A stretch of DNA of 64,000 nt from assembly GCA_016719535.1 (NCBI GenBank), contig JADJYX010000025.1:62001-126000 (forward strand), written 5' to 3'. Positions 41,528-51,118 of this stretch are shown in pieces. The stretch's first letter is position 1, and every line of letters starts with the position of its first letter. The notes beneath the pieces were generated by a model. That model was not told where the DNA came from, did not search any database, and saw only the letters and a list, made by a program, of their open reading frames with translations. A program made the position numbers and the translations under genes. This stretch comes from Rubrivivax sp. Lineage in GTDB: Bacteria > Pseudomonadota > Gammaproteobacteria > Burkholderiales > Burkholderiaceae_C.

Positions 41528-42496
41528 TTATTTCGCCAGACCCACGGCCGTCATCACCGCCTTCATGTCGGCGTCGGCCTTGGCCATGAAGGCGGCAAAT
41601 TCGCGGCCATTGCCCCACAGCAGCCCGAACCCGCGCTGCGCCATGAAGTCCTTGTAGTCCTTGCTGTCGTAGGCCTTCCTGACGCTGGCCTCGAGCTTGG
41701 CCGCCACCGCCGGCGGCAGCCCCTTGGGCGCCGCGATGCCGCGCCAGGCGCCGGTGGTGAAGTCGCTGCCGGTGGCCTCCTTCAGCGTCGGCACGTTGGG
41801 GAACAGCGCCGCGCGGTCCTTGGCCATCACGGCCAGCGAGCGCACCTTGCCGGCGTCGATCAGCGAACGCGCTTCCGGCAGCGACACCGGCGCGAACTCG
41901 ACGCCGCCGGCCACCAGATCCTGCAGGCCCGGTGCGGCGCCGTTGCTGGGCACCCAGGGCACGGCGGCCGGGTCGATCCTGGCGTCGCGCAGGAAGCCGG
42001 CCAGCGCCAGGTGCCAGATGCCGCCCTGGCCGGTGCCGCTGGCCTTGAGCTTGCCCGGGGGCGCGGCCTTGATCGCGGCCACCACGTCGGTCATCGTCTT
42101 GTACGGGCTGTCGGCCCGCACCTGGAAGCCGGCCGGGTCGAGGTTGACGAGCGCGATCGGCGTATAGCTGGTGGGGTTCAGCTCGGTCAGCTTCTGGTGG
42201 TGCATCATGGTGATCTCCACCGTGATGAGGCCGATGGTGTAGCCATCGGGCGCGGCATTGGCGATCGCCGAGTGCCCCACCACCCCGGAGCCGCCGGTGC
42301 GGTTGACCACGTTGACCGGCTGGCCGAGGTCTTTCTCCATCAGGCTGGCCAGCATGCGCGCGACGGCATCGGTGCCGCCACCGGCACCCCAGGGCACCAC
42401 CAGCGTGATCGGCCGGTCGGGATAGTTCTGCGCCAGCGCGGCACCGGCCAGCAGCGACAGGCCCAGGCCGAGCAGGCCTCGACGAAGAAGAGACAT
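41528..42496 (-). CDS. tctC: Bug/TctC-family periplasmic tricarboxylate receptor
   Basis: A 322-aa solute receptor with a signal peptide (MSLLRRGLLGLGLSLLAGAA, cleavage near A-L-A-Q). The mature protein opens NYPDRPITLVVPWGAGGGTD, the typical Bug motif, and has NRTGGSGVVGHSAIANAAPD with the carboxylate-binding loop, then VPTLKEATGSDFTTGAWRG. The ATG at 42496 is given, but a TTG at 42505 has a better-placed AGGAG. First gene of the tct run; divergent from the CitE-like gene. The ligand could be citrate, tricarballylate or another acid; it cannot be told from sequence. Confidence 0.9.
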   Translation of the reverse strand: MSLLRRGLLGLGLSLLAGAALAQNYPDRPITLVVPWGAGGGTDAVARMLASLMEKDLGQPVNVVNRTGGSGVVGHSAIANAAPDGYTIGLITVEITMMHHQKLTELNPTSYTPIALVNLDPAGFQVRADSPYKTMTDVVAAIKAAPPGKLKASGTGQGGIWHLALAGFLRDARIDPAAVPWVPSNGAAPGLQDLVAGGVEFAPVSLPEARSLIDAGKVRSLAVMAKDRAALFPNVPTLKEATGSDFTTGAWRGIAAPKGLPPAVAAKLEASVRKAYDSKDYKDFMAQRGFGLLWGNGREFAAFMAKADADMKAVMTAVGLAK

Positions 42497-42651
42497 TGCG
42501 TGCAAGGTGGCGCTCCTAATCGTCATACGAATGGGCGGCCAGTCTCCGGTCGCACCGCCGCCCCGGCAATGGGGTCAACCCGGAGCAGCGACGTGGCAAC
42601 CCTGCCGCGCTGGCGCTACGCTTGCCGCTGTTGCCGACCGAGACCCCTGCC

Positions 42652-43659
42652 ATGCCGATCACCGCGCCGCTCCATCCCCGTCGGGCCCTGTTCGACCCCG
42701 ACGAACGCGCCGTGCCCGCCTTGCCGGTGTGCGACCACTACAGCGGCGTCGAGCCGCGCATGCGCAAGAGCCTGGAACTGCAGGCCGACATGGGCCCGGT
42801 CTTCGACGTCACGCTCGACAACGAGGACGGCGCGCCGGTGGGTGGCGAGGCCGAACATGCGCACCTGATCGCCGAACTGCTGGCCAGCACCGACAACCGC
42901 TGGGGCCGCGTCGGCGTGCGCGTGCTGCCGGTCGACCATGCGCGCTTTGCCGACGTGGTGGCCATCGTGCTGGCCGCCGCCAGACGCCCGGCCTACCTGA
43001 TGCTGCCCAAGCCGCGCAACCTGGCCGAACTGCAGCGCGCCGCCGACGCCATCGATGCCGGCGGCGGCGCTGACATCCCGCTGCATGCGCTGGTCGAGAC
43101 CCATGGCGCGCTGCGCGACGTGCAGGCGCTGGCCGCGCACCCGCGCATCGAGTCGCTGTCCTTCGGGCTGATGGATTTTGTCTCCGCGCACCGCGGCGCC
43201 ATTCCGCTGTCGGCGATGGGCGTGAAGGGCCAGTTCGACCATCCGCTGGTGGTGCGCGCCAAGCTCGAGATCGCCGCCGCCTGCCATGCCGAGGGCAAGG
43301 TGCCGTCGCACTGCGTGGTGACCGAGTTCAAGCACACCGCCGCGCTGCAGGATGCCGCCGAGCTGGCGGCACGCCGCTTCGGCTATGCGCGCATGTGGAG
43401 CATCCATCCGGCGCAGATCCGCCCCATCGTCGATGCCTTCACGCCCACGGTGGCCGAGATCGACCAGGCGATCGAGATCCTGCAGGCCGCGCAGGCCGCG
43501 CACTGGGCGCCGATCCGCCACCACGACACGCTGCACGACCGCGCCAGCTACCGCTATTTCTGGCAGCTGCTGGAACGCGCGCACCGCACCTCGTTTGCCG
43601 ACGGCCCGCAACTGCCGGGCGAGGTGCGCGCGGCCTGGTTCGACGAAGGCGCCGCATAA
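42652..43659 (+). CDS. HpcH/HpaI-type or CitE-like aldolase/lyase (malyl-CoA lyase family)
   Basis: A 335-aa TIM-barrel lyase of the citrate lyase beta/malyl-CoA lyase/citramalyl-CoA lyase family. FDVTLDNEDGAPVGGEAEHA contains the conserved acidic metal-binding set; VGVRVLPVDHARFADVV and YLMLPKPRNLAEL contain conserved Arg and Lys. ALVETHGALRDVQAL carries the Glu for Mg2+, and MWSIHPAQIRPIVDAF is a family-typical late motif. The ATG at 42652 is preferred over an upstream TTG. It is divergent from the tctC receptor. A C4-C5 acyl-CoA is the likely class of substrate, not proven. Confidence 0.85.
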   Translation: MPITAPLHPRRALFDPDERAVPALPVCDHYSGVEPRMRKSLELQADMGPVFDVTLDNEDGAPVGGEAEHAHLIAELLASTDNRWGRVGVRVLPVDHARFADVVAIVLAAARRPAYLMLPKPRNLAELQRAADAIDAGGGADIPLHALVETHGALRDVQALAAHPRIESLSFGLMDFVSAHRGAIPLSAMGVKGQFDHPLVVRAKLEIAAACHAEGKVPSHCVVTEFKHTAALQDAAELAARRFGYARMWSIHPAQIRPIVDAFTPTVAEIDQAIEILQAAQAAHWAPIRHHDTLHDRASYRYFWQLLERAHRTSFADGPQLPGEVRAAWFDEGAA

Positions 43660-43745
43660 AACCGGCTGCCGCGGATACGTTCGGCAACCGCGACCGCCCG
43701 CCAGCGACCACAATCGCCGATCTGCACCACCCCCGAGGCTCCGCG

Positions 43746-44327
43746 ATGAACGCTGCCCCCTTGCTGCGCACGGCCGCCCTGCTGGCCCTGGCCTGTGGCT
43801 CCCTGGCCGTGGCCGCCCAGACGGCCACGCCGAACCCGAAGCGGCAGCAACAGCGCCGCGGCCCGCCGCCCGCGCCGGTGCAGGCCCTGCCCCCGGCCCC
43901 CGGCGAACAGATCGCCGCCGCGTCGATGGCGCATTTCGGCAGCTACGAGTGCGAGTTCGACCAGAAGGTGTCGGTCGACCTCAATCACAAGCACGACGGC
44001 TATGTCGATGTGAAGCACGGCAAGAGCACCTGGGTGATGAAGCCGGTGCTGTCGCACACCGGCGCGCTGCGGCTGGAAGACGTCAGGGGCCGCATGCTGA
44101 TGCTGCAGATCGCCAACAAGTCGATGCTGATGGACACCCAGATCGGGCGCCGCCTGGTCGACAACTGCGTGCACGAGAAGCAGCGCAACGTGGCCCAGCC
44201 GGCGGCCAGCGAATCGCTGGGCATCGATCCCGTGAAGGCCGCCGCCGCCGCTGCTGCCGCAGCGTCAGAGGCTGCCGCCGCGGTGGCCGCCAGCCCCGGC
44301 CCGGCGACGCCGACCGCCTCGCGCTGA
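43746..44327 (+). CDS. Exported protein of unknown function, possible MliC-like fold
   Basis: A 193-aa protein with a signal peptide (MNAAPLLRTAALLALACGSL, cleavage near A-V-A-A-Q). A proline/glutamine-rich linker (KRQQQRRGPPPAPVQALPP) follows. The core (residues about 62-145) has SYECEFDQKVSVDLN and RRLVDNCVHEKQ, with a Cys pair placed like that of MliC lysozyme inhibitors. That resemblance is my inference and is weak. The C-terminus is an alanine-rich tail (AAAAAAAAASEAAAAVAAS). It lies 86 bases after the CitE-like gene, so it may be transcribed with it. Confidence 0.7.
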   Translation: MNAAPLLRTAALLALACGSLAVAAQTATPNPKRQQQRRGPPPAPVQALPPAPGEQIAAASMAHFGSYECEFDQKVSVDLNHKHDGYVDVKHGKSTWVMKPVLSHTGALRLEDVRGRMLMLQIANKSMLMDTQIGRRLVDNCVHEKQRNVAQPAASESLGIDPVKAAAAAAAAASEAAAAVAASPGPATPTASR

Positions 44328-44386
44328 CCGGCGCCTTCGGCGCGGCATGCCCGCACCCGGAGCCTCACAGGCTCTCAGGGTAAACC

Positions 44387-44441
44387 TTGAATCGAACGAT
44401 CGCGGTATGTAGAATCAATACATACCGAATCGTTCCGATTC
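44387..44441 (+). promoter_or_regulatory. Promoter and nested inverted repeats of the second vapBC pair
   Basis: Promoter TTGAAT (44387-44392) and TAGAAT (44410-44415), 17 bp apart. An inner inverted repeat CGGTATGT (44403-44410) and ACATACCG (44420-44427) surrounds the -10 box. Outer arms GAATCGAACGAT (44389-44400) and its near-complement at 44429-44441 extend it. This fits autoregulation by an AbrB antitoxin dimer. Confidence 0.78.
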
Positions 44442-44461
44442 TTGACCCCAGGAGCACGCCG

Positions 44462-44752
44462 ATGGAAGCCACCGTCGCCGAACGCGGCCAGATCACCCTG
44501 CCCAAGGCGGTGCGTGACGCGCTCGGCCTGACCAAGGGCACGAAGCTCAAGGTCGAGCTCGATGGCGGCCGCATCGTGCTGCGCAAGGACGTCGACGATG
44601 CGATCTCGCGCGTGCGCGGCCGTGTGCCGCTGCCGCCGGGCGTGAGCACCGACGACATCATGCGCGAACTGCGCGGGCGGGCACCGGGCGATCCACTGCC
44701 CACATGGGACCAGCCCGCGGCCGTCAGGCCGGGCCGGACGCCTCGCAAGTGA
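44462..44752 (+). CDS. AbrB-family antitoxin, second VapBC pair
   Basis: A 96-aa antitoxin. The N-terminal AbrB domain reads MEATVAERGQITLPKAVRDA, then TKGTKLKVELDGGRIVLRK. The C-terminal tail (DDAISRVRGRVPLPPGVSTD) would neutralise the PIN toxin. The ATG at 44462 is chosen; the frame upstream runs through the operator and has no similarity. A GGAG ribosome site is 9 bases upstream. It differs clearly from the first antitoxin at 12196, so the two pairs are not recent copies. Confidence 0.86.
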   Translation: MEATVAERGQITLPKAVRDALGLTKGTKLKVELDGGRIVLRKDVDDAISRVRGRVPLPPGVSTDDIMRELRGRAPGDPLPTWDQPAAVRPGRTPRK

Positions 44753-44756
44753 GCCG

Positions 44757-45179
44757 ATGATCGCGATCGACAGCAACATTCTGATCGACTTCATCGGCAA
44801 CGACCCCAGCGCCGCCGATGCCGCCGACCAGGCCCTGCGCCGCGCGCTGGCCAGCGGCCCGGTGGTGGCCTGCGACGTGGTGCTGGCCGAGGTCGTCACC
44901 GGCCTGGGCAACGGTTCGGCCGTGATGGACGCGCTGGAGGAACTGGGCGTCGATTTCTCGCCGCTGGAGCAGCGCTCGGCCGTGCGCGCCGGCGAGATGC
45001 AGCGCCGCTACATCGAACGCCGGCGCGCCGCGCTGGGGCGGCCGGAATCGCCGCGCGTGGTGGCCGACTTCCTGGTGGGCGCCCATGCGCTGCTGCAATG
45101 CCAGGGCCTGATCACGCGCGACGCGGGTTTTTTCCGCGACTACTTCAAAGGCCTCAAGGTCATCGTGCCGAAAGCCTGA
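44757..45179 (+). CDS. VapC-type PIN-domain toxin, second pair
   Basis: A 140-aa PIN-domain nuclease. The opening MIAIDSNILIDFIGNDPSAA carries the first Asp. VLAEVVTGLG supplies the Glu, and VADFLVGAHALLQC and LITRDAGFFRDYFKGL give the later acidic residues. The ATG at 44757 is 4 bases after the antitoxin stop. It ends 42 bases before acnB on the same strand. RNA cleavage is the known family activity; the target is unknown. Confidence 0.88.
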   Translation: MIAIDSNILIDFIGNDPSAADAADQALRRALASGPVVACDVVLAEVVTGLGNGSAVMDALEELGVDFSPLEQRSAVRAGEMQRRYIERRRAALGRPESPRVVADFLVGAHALLQCQGLITRDAGFFRDYFKGLKVIVPKA

Positions 45180-45221
45180 CCCCTCACACTCAACCCCGTC
45201 ATTCCGACCCAAGGAGCCGCC

Positions 45222-47823
45222 ATGCTTGCCGCCTACCGCCAACATGCCGCCGAACGCGCCGCGCTCGGCATCCCGCCGCTGCCCCTCGACGCCAAGCAGG
45301 TGGCCGAGCTGATCGAGCTGATCAAGAACCCGCCCGCCGGCGAAGACGCCTTCCTGCTCGAGCTGCTGACGCACCGCGTGCCGCCGGGCGTGGACGACGC
45401 CGCCAAGGTCAAGGCCAGCTTCCTGGCCGCGGTGGCGCACGGCGACCTGAAGGTGGGCCTGGTGTCCAAGGCCAAGGCCACCGAACTGCTGGGCACGATG
45501 GTCGGCGGCTACAACGTGCACCCGCTGATCGAACTGCTGGACGACGCCGAGGTGGCGCCGGTGGCCGCCGAGGGCCTGAAGAAGACGCTGCTGATGTTCG
45601 ACTTCTTCAACGATGTCGCCGACAAGGCCAAGGCCGGCAATGCCAGGGCCCGCGAGGTGATGCAGAGCTGGGCCGATGCCGAGTGGTTCACCACGCGGCC
45701 GCAGGTGCCGAAGACGATCACCGTCACCGTCTTCAAGGTGCCCGGCGAGACCAATACCGATGACCTGAGCCCCGCGCCCGACGCCTGGAGCCGCCCCGAC
45801 ATCCCGCTGCACTATCTGGCGATGCTGAAGAATACGCGCGAGGGCGCGGCCTTCAAGCCGGAGGAAGACGGCAAGCGCGGCCCGATGCAGTTCATCGAGG
45901 ACCTGAAGAAGAAAGGCCACCTGGTCGCCTACGTGGGTGACGTCGTCGGCACCGGCTCCAGCCGCAAGAGCGCCACCAACAGCGTCATCTGGGCCACCGG
46001 CCAGGACATCCCCTACGTGCCCAACAAGCGCTTCGGCGGCGTCACGCTGGGCGGCAAGATCGCACCGATCTTCTTCAACACGCAAGAGGATTCGGGCGCG
46101 CTGCCGATCGAGGTCGACGTCTCCAAGCTCGAGATGGGCGACGTGATCGACATCCATCCGTACGACGGCAAGATCACCAAGGCCGGCGCCCCCGGTCAAG
46201 TGATCACCGAGTTCAAGCTGCGCAGCGACGTGCTGTTCGACGAGGTGCGCGCCGGCGGCCGCATCAACCTCATCATCGGCCGCAGCCTCACCGCCAAGGC
46301 GCGCGACTTCCTCGGCCTGGCCGCCAGCACCACCTTCCGTCTGCCGCAGCCGCCGGCCGCGACCAAGGCCGGCTTCACGCTGGCGCAGAAGATGGTCGGC
46401 CGCGCCTGCGGGCTGCCCGAGGGCCAGGGCGTGCGCCCGGGCACCTACTGCGAGCCGCGCATGACCACCGTCGGCAGCCAGGACACCACCGGCCCGATGA
46501 CGCGCGACGAACTCAAGGACCTGGCCTGCCTGGGCTTTTCTGCCGACCTGGTGATGCAGAGCTTCTGCCACACCGCCGCCTACCCGAAGCCGGTGGACGT
46601 GAAGACGCACCGCGAGCTGCCGGCCTTCATCAGCAGCCGCGGCGGCGTCAGCGCTGCGCCCGGGCGACGGCGTCATCCACAGCTGGCTCAACCGGCTGCT
46701 GCTGCCCGATACCGTGGGCACCGGCGGCGACAGCCACACGCGCTTTCCGATCGGCATCAGCTTCCCGGCCGGCTCGGGCCTGGTCGCCTTCGGCGCCGCC
46801 ACCGGCGTGATGCCGCTGGACATGCCCGAGAGCGTGCTCGTTCGCTTCAAGGGCCAGATGCAGCCGGGCGTGACGCTGCGCGACCTGGTGCATGCGATCC
46901 CGCTGTATGCCATCAAGGCCGGCCTGCTGACGGTGGCCAAGGCCGGCAAGAAGAATGTCTTCAGCGGCCGCATCCTCGAGATCGAGGGCCTGCCCGACCT
47001 GAAGGTCGAACAGGCCTTCGAGCTGAGCGACGCCAGCGCCGAGCGCAGTGCCGCCGGCTGCACCATCAAGCTCAATCCCGCGCCGATCAAGGAATACCTC
47101 ACCAGCAACGTCGTGCTGATGAAGAACATGATCGCCGACGGTTACCAGGACCGGCGCACGCTCGAGCGCCGCATCGCCAAGGTGCAGGAGTGGCTGGCCG
47201 ATCCGCAGCTGCTCGAGGCCGACCGGGACGCCGAATATGCGGCCGTGATCGAGATCGACCTCGCGGACATCAAGGAGCCCATCCTCTGCTGCCCGAACGA
47301 CCCGGACGACGCCAAATTTCTGAGCGAGGTGGCCGGCACGAAGATCGACGAGGCCTTCATCGGCAGCTGCATGACCAACATCGGCCACTTCCGTGCCGCG
47401 GCCAGGCTGCTGGGCGGCCAGCGCGACATCCCGGTCAAGCTGTGGGTCGCGCCGCCGACCAAGATGGACCAGAGCGAGCTGATCAAGGAAGGCCACTATG
47501 CCGCCTTCGGCACCGCGGGTGCGCGCACCGAGATGCCGGGCTGCAGCCTGTGCATGGGCAACCAGGCGCAGGTGCGTGAAGGCGCCACCGTGGTCAGCAC
47601 CAGCACGCGCAACTTCCCCAACCGCCTGGGCAAGAACAGCAACGTCTTCCTGGCCTCGGCCGAACTGGCGGCGATCGCGTCCAAGCTGGGCCGCATCCCG
47701 ACGGTGGCCGAATACCACGAGGCCATGGGCATCATCAACAAGGATGCCGCCAGCGTCTACCGCTACATGAACTTCGACCAGATCGAGGAATATGCCGAGG
47801 CCGCCAAGGGCGTGAGCGCCTGA
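45222..47823 (+). CDS. acnB: Aconitate hydratase B, frame broken
   Basis: Bifunctional aconitase B/2-methylisocitrate dehydratase of about 866 aa once one base is removed. The AcnB-specific N-terminal HEAT-like domain begins MLAAYRQHAAERAALGIPPL; the swivel domain follows (VFKVPGETNTDDLSPAPDAW, GTGSSRKSATNSVIWAT). The catalytic domains carry GGDSHTRFPIGI and the cluster ligands GSCMTNIGH and CSLCMGNQAQ. Reading is lost at ISSRGGVSA and resumes at PGDGVIHSWLNRLLLPD near 46654, where an extra base is likely. AcnB is usually essential for the TCA cycle, so a sequence error is the likely cause. The enzyme also fits the 2-methylcitrate route of propionate use. Confidence 0.88.
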
Positions 47824-47843
47824 CCCGGCGCCCCAGCCCATCG

Positions 47844-47868
47844 AAGGCCCGCCTCGGCGGGCCTTTTC
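47844..47868 (+). terminator. Intrinsic terminator of acnB
   Basis: Arms GGCCCGCC and GGCGGGCC (47846-47863), followed by four Ts, 22 bases after the acnB stop. Confidence 0.85.
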
Positions 47869-47899
47869 TCTGCGGTGCCGCCTGCCCGCGCCGACCCCG

Positions 47900-48127
47900 T
47901 CATTCGGACGCGACCAGACGTTCGACCAGCCTGCGGGACAGCGGGGCGACGACGAGCACGGCCGGGAAGGCGACGGCCCAGGCGCTCAGCCAGGCGCCGG
48001 CCCACGAGGCCACGAACGATGCGTCGATGCCGACGATGCGAATCGTCGCGATGCCCGAAACCAGCAGCGACATCAGCCCCGAGAGCACGAAGCCGAAGAG
48101 CGCGGGGGCGAATTTTCTGGGAATCAT
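47900..48127 (-). CDS. DUF2798-like small membrane protein
   Basis: A 75-aa protein with two predicted membrane helices, FGFVLSGLMSLLVSGIAT and WAVAFPAVLVVAPLS, joined by a short loop. This matches the DUF2798 family of two-helix membrane proteins with no known function. The N-terminus MIPRKFAPALF is basic, consistent with a cytoplasmic end. Convergent with acnB and divergent from the penicillin-binding protein gene. Confidence 0.8.
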   Translation of the reverse strand: MIPRKFAPALFGFVLSGLMSLLVSGIATIRIVGIDASFVASWAGAWLSAWAVAFPAVLVVAPLSRRLVERLVASE

Positions 48128-48322
48128 GGGGCGTCTTTCGATGGGCTGGCGCGTGGGCGGCAGCCGGCATCATCGCGCGAGCCCGCAGGCCAGCGGGTCC
48201 GCGCCCGCCTGGGCAAGGCACCCGTCGCGCATCGGGTATCGTGAAGTCCGCGCTGCAGCGGTGGTACGCAGCCCGCCATTGTCCGACGCCGTCCCCGCCC
48301 CAGCCGCCCCTTGCGCTTGCCC

Positions 48323-50722
48323 GTGACCCGCCCGCCGACTGCCGCCCTTGGGCACGCCCTGCAGGCCCTGCCCGCCGGGCCGCGCCGGCGCCAGCGCGGC
48401 TTCGTGCTCACCACGCTGCTGCTGCTGGGCGGGCTGCTCGCCGCCGCGGTGGTGGTGCTGCTGCTGGCCACCGCCTGGTGGGCCGTCGACCTGCCGCCGC
48501 TGACCAAGGTCACCGATTACCGGCCGCGCCAGCACCTGCAGGTGCTGACGGCCGACGGCCAGGAGATCGCCGCCTTCGGCAGCGAGCGCCGCATCTTCGT
48601 GCCCATCGCGCAGATGCCGCCGCAGCTCCGGCACGCGGTGCTGGCGATCGAGGACACGCAGTTCTACGAGCATTTCGGCATCAGCCTCAAGGGCCTGGCG
48701 CGCGCTGTCCTGTCCAACCTGAGCGGCGGCCTGCCGCAGGGTGCGTCGACCATCACGCAGCAGGTCGCACGCACCTTCTTCCTCAGCACGCGGCGCACGC
48801 CCGAGCGCAAGGTCAAGGAGGCGCTGCTGGCGCTGCAGATCGAGCGCGAGCTGTCCAAGGACGAAATCCTCGAGCGCTACATGAACCAGATCTACCTGGG
48901 TCAGCGCGCTTACGGCTTCGGGGCCGCCGCCCAGGTCTATTTCGGCAAGCCGCTGGCGGCGGTGAGCCTGGCCGAGGCCGCCATGCTCGCCGGCCTGCCG
49001 CAGAACCCCACCTACGCCAACCCGGTGGTCAATGCCGAGCGCGCGCGCCGCCGCCAGCTGCTGGTGCTGGGCCGCATGCGGGCCATCGGCCGCATCACGC
49101 CGGCGCAGCATGACGCCGCGGTGGCCGAGCAGCTGGTGCTGCGCGCTGTACGCGTGCCGGACCTGCACGCCGAACATGTGGCCGAGATGGCGCGCCAGGC
49201 CGTGGTGGCCCGCTTCGGCGACCAGGCCTATACCGAGGGCCTGCGCGTGCTGACCTCGATCCGCGCCAGCGAGCAGCGCGCGGCGCATGCGGCGCTGCGC
49301 CGCGCCGTGCTGGCGCACGAGCGCCGGCAACCCTGGCGCGGCCCCGAGGACCAGGAAGACCTGCCCGCCAGCCTGCGCGGCGAGGCGCTGGAGCGTGCGG
49401 CTGCGCAGGCGCTGAAGGACCACCGTGACGACGACGACCTGCGCGTGGCCATCGTGATCGAGGCCGGGCCGACGGCGGTGCGCGCGCTGCTGGCCAGCGG
49501 CGACGAGCTCCACATCACCGGCGCCGGCCTGCGGCAGGCGCTGCCGGGGCTGCAGCCGAATGCATCGGCCGGGCTGGCGATCCGCCGTGGGTCGGTGATC
49601 CGCGTGTGGGCGGAGCCCGGCCGCAAGGGCCCGACCTGGCAGCTCGTGCAGTGGCCCGAGGCCGAAGGCGCCTTCGTTGCGCTCGACGCCGCCAGCGGCC
49701 GCGTGCGCGCGCTGGTGGGCGGCTTCGACTTCCAGGCGCGGCAGTTCAACCACGCCACGCAGGCCTGGCGGCAGCCGGGCTCCAGCTTCAAGCCCTTCCT
49801 CTATTCGGCCGCCTTCGAGCATGGCGTGATGCCCGAGACCGTGGTCGACGACCTGCCGCTCACGCCCGAAGAAGGCGCGCGCAACGGCTGGGAGCCGAAG
49901 AACAGCGACGGCCGCTTCGACGGCCCGATCAGCGTGCGCGAGGCCATGGTGCGCTCGAAGAACCTCGTCAGCCTGCGCCTGCTGCGCCAGATCGGCCTGC
50001 CCGCGGCCAAGGCCTGGATCGGCCGCTTCGGCCTCGACCCCGGCCGCCACCCCGACAACCTGACGCTCGCGCTCGGTGCCGGCAGCGTGACGCCGCTGCA
50101 ACTGGCCGCCGGCTATGCGGTCTTTGCCAATGGCGGCTGGCGCGTCGACCCGGTGCTGATCGAGAAGATCGTCGACCCTCGGGGCCAGGTGCTGTTCGAG
50201 GCGGCACCGCCGCCGGCGCTGAGCGAGGACCGGCGCGCCGTGCCGGCGGCCAATGTCTTCCTGGTGCGCAGCCTGCTGGCCGACGTGACGGCGCGCGGCA
50301 CCGCCGCACGCGCGCAGGCCATGCTGCGCCGCGGCGACCTCTACGGCAAGACCGGCACCACCAACGATGCCGTCGACGCCTGGTTTGCGGGCTTTCAGCC
50401 GAGCCTGGTGGCCGTGAGCTGGGTGGGCTACGGCGAGCCGCGCAGCCTGGGCGAGCGCGAATCGGGCGGTGGCCTGGCGCTGCCACCGTGGATCGACTTC
50501 ATGCGCCAGGCCCTCGCGGGCGTGCCCCTGGCACCGCTGCCGGTGCCCGCGGGCGTGGAGCGCGGTGAACTCGACTGGCGACCGAGTTCGCCCGCTGGCG
50601 ACCGCGTGCTGCGCATCGGCGCGCCGGGCGTCGTACCGGTTGCCGAGCCGGCGGCCAGCAGCGCCAGCAGCGCCAGCAGCGTGGAGGTGACAGCGGCACC
50701 GGCTGCGGCCGCATCGCGCTGA
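48323..50722 (+). CDS. mrcA: Class A penicillin-binding protein 1A (bifunctional)
   Basis: A 799-aa peptidoglycan synthase. A single N-terminal membrane helix (residues about 27-48, LTTLLLLGGLLAAAVVVLLL) precedes a glycosyltransferase 51 domain: AIEDTQFYEHFGISLKGL with catalytic Glu, QGASTITQQVARTFFLS, and KEALLALQIERELSKDEILE. The transpeptidase domain has the catalytic PGSSFKPFLY (SxxK), MVRSKNLVSLRL (SxN) and LYGKTGTTNDAVDAWFAG (KTGT). The C-terminus has a low-complexity tail (AASSASSASSVEVTAAP). No ATG fits; GTG at 48323 is chosen over TTG at 48311. A divergent small DUF2798 gene lies 195 bases upstream. Confidence 0.93.
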   Translation: MTRPPTAALGHALQALPAGPRRRQRGFVLTTLLLLGGLLAAAVVVLLLATAWWAVDLPPLTKVTDYRPRQHLQVLTADGQEIAAFGSERRIFVPIAQMPPQLRHAVLAIEDTQFYEHFGISLKGLARAVLSNLSGGLPQGASTITQQVARTFFLSTRRTPERKVKEALLALQIERELSKDEILERYMNQIYLGQRAYGFGAAAQVYFGKPLAAVSLAEAAMLAGLPQNPTYANPVVNAERARRRQLLVLGRMRAIGRITPAQHDAAVAEQLVLRAVRVPDLHAEHVAEMARQAVVARFGDQAYTEGLRVLTSIRASEQRAAHAALRRAVLAHERRQPWRGPEDQEDLPASLRGEALERAAAQALKDHRDDDDLRVAIVIEAGPTAVRALLASGDELHITGAGLRQALPGLQPNASAGLAIRRGSVIRVWAEPGRKGPTWQLVQWPEAEGAFVALDAASGRVRALVGGFDFQARQFNHATQAWRQPGSSFKPFLYSAAFEHGVMPETVVDDLPLTPEEGARNGWEPKNSDGRFDGPISVREAMVRSKNLVSLRLLRQIGLPAAKAWIGRFGLDPGRHPDNLTLALGAGSVTPLQLAAGYAVFANGGWRVDPVLIEKIVDPRGQVLFEAAPPPALSEDRRAVPAANVFLVRSLLADVTARGTAARAQAMLRRGDLYGKTGTTNDAVDAWFAGFQPSLVAVSWVGYGEPRSLGERESGGGLALPPWIDFMRQALAGVPLAPLPVPAGVERGELDWRPSSPAGDRVLRIGAPGVVPVAEPAASSASSASSVEVTAAPAAAASR

Positions 50723-50743
50723 AGCGCAGGCCGGGGGCGCCGC

Positions 50744-50911
50744 TCAGGGTGCCGGCGGCGTACCGGGCGGTGACGGTTCGGTCGCGCCCGTCTCGTCGGC
50801 GCCCGGCTGCTGCGCGGGCCCCGTCGATTTCTTCTGGGCCTTCTCTTCCTTCTTGCGCTTTTTCTCCAGCTCGCGCTGGCGTTTCTCGAACGCGTAGTTG
50901 GGTTTGGCCAC
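50744..50911 (-). CDS. Small conserved basic protein of unknown function
   Basis: A 55-aa highly charged protein starting with GTG: (M)AKPNYAFEKRQRELEKKRKK, then EEKAQKK and a proline-rich acidic tail ending PPGTPPAP. The N-terminal NY-FEKRQRE-KKKK pattern recurs in short betaproteobacterial hypothetical proteins as I remember them. The first half is likely helical and nucleic-acid-binding or disordered. No family function is known. It is convergent with the penicillin-binding protein gene. The 207 bases upstream to the next gene contain no evident feature. Confidence 0.65.
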   Translation of the reverse strand: MAKPNYAFEKRQRELEKKRKKEEKAQKKSTGPAQQPGADETGATEPSPPGTPPAP

Positions 50912-51118
50912 AGGCAGTCCAGGTTGCAAAGACAGAACCGTGACGATACCCCAGCGCGAGGGCCCCGGCTGCAAGCCGCCGCCGCAGGGGCCCGGTGTAC
51001 GCTCGCTCGATGTCTGCCGCCGTGATCGCCCGTCACCCCCTGCGCCGATGAAGCTGCAGGCCTTGCCGGGGATCGATTCCCCCTCTGTGGGGCCGGCCCG
51101 AGGCCGAAGGGGCCCGGC

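Noticed and set aside
44724..47129. Long open frame (about 800 codons) on the minus strand opposite vapC/acnB
   Set aside because: It is antisense to acnB and vapC, shows no recognisable domain, and is His/Arg/Gly-rich as expected for the complement of a high-GC gene.
48170..50101. Long open frame (643 codons) on the minus strand opposite the penicillin-binding protein gene
   Set aside because: Same artefact: high GC keeps the opposite frame open, and the forward strand has complete PBP motifs.
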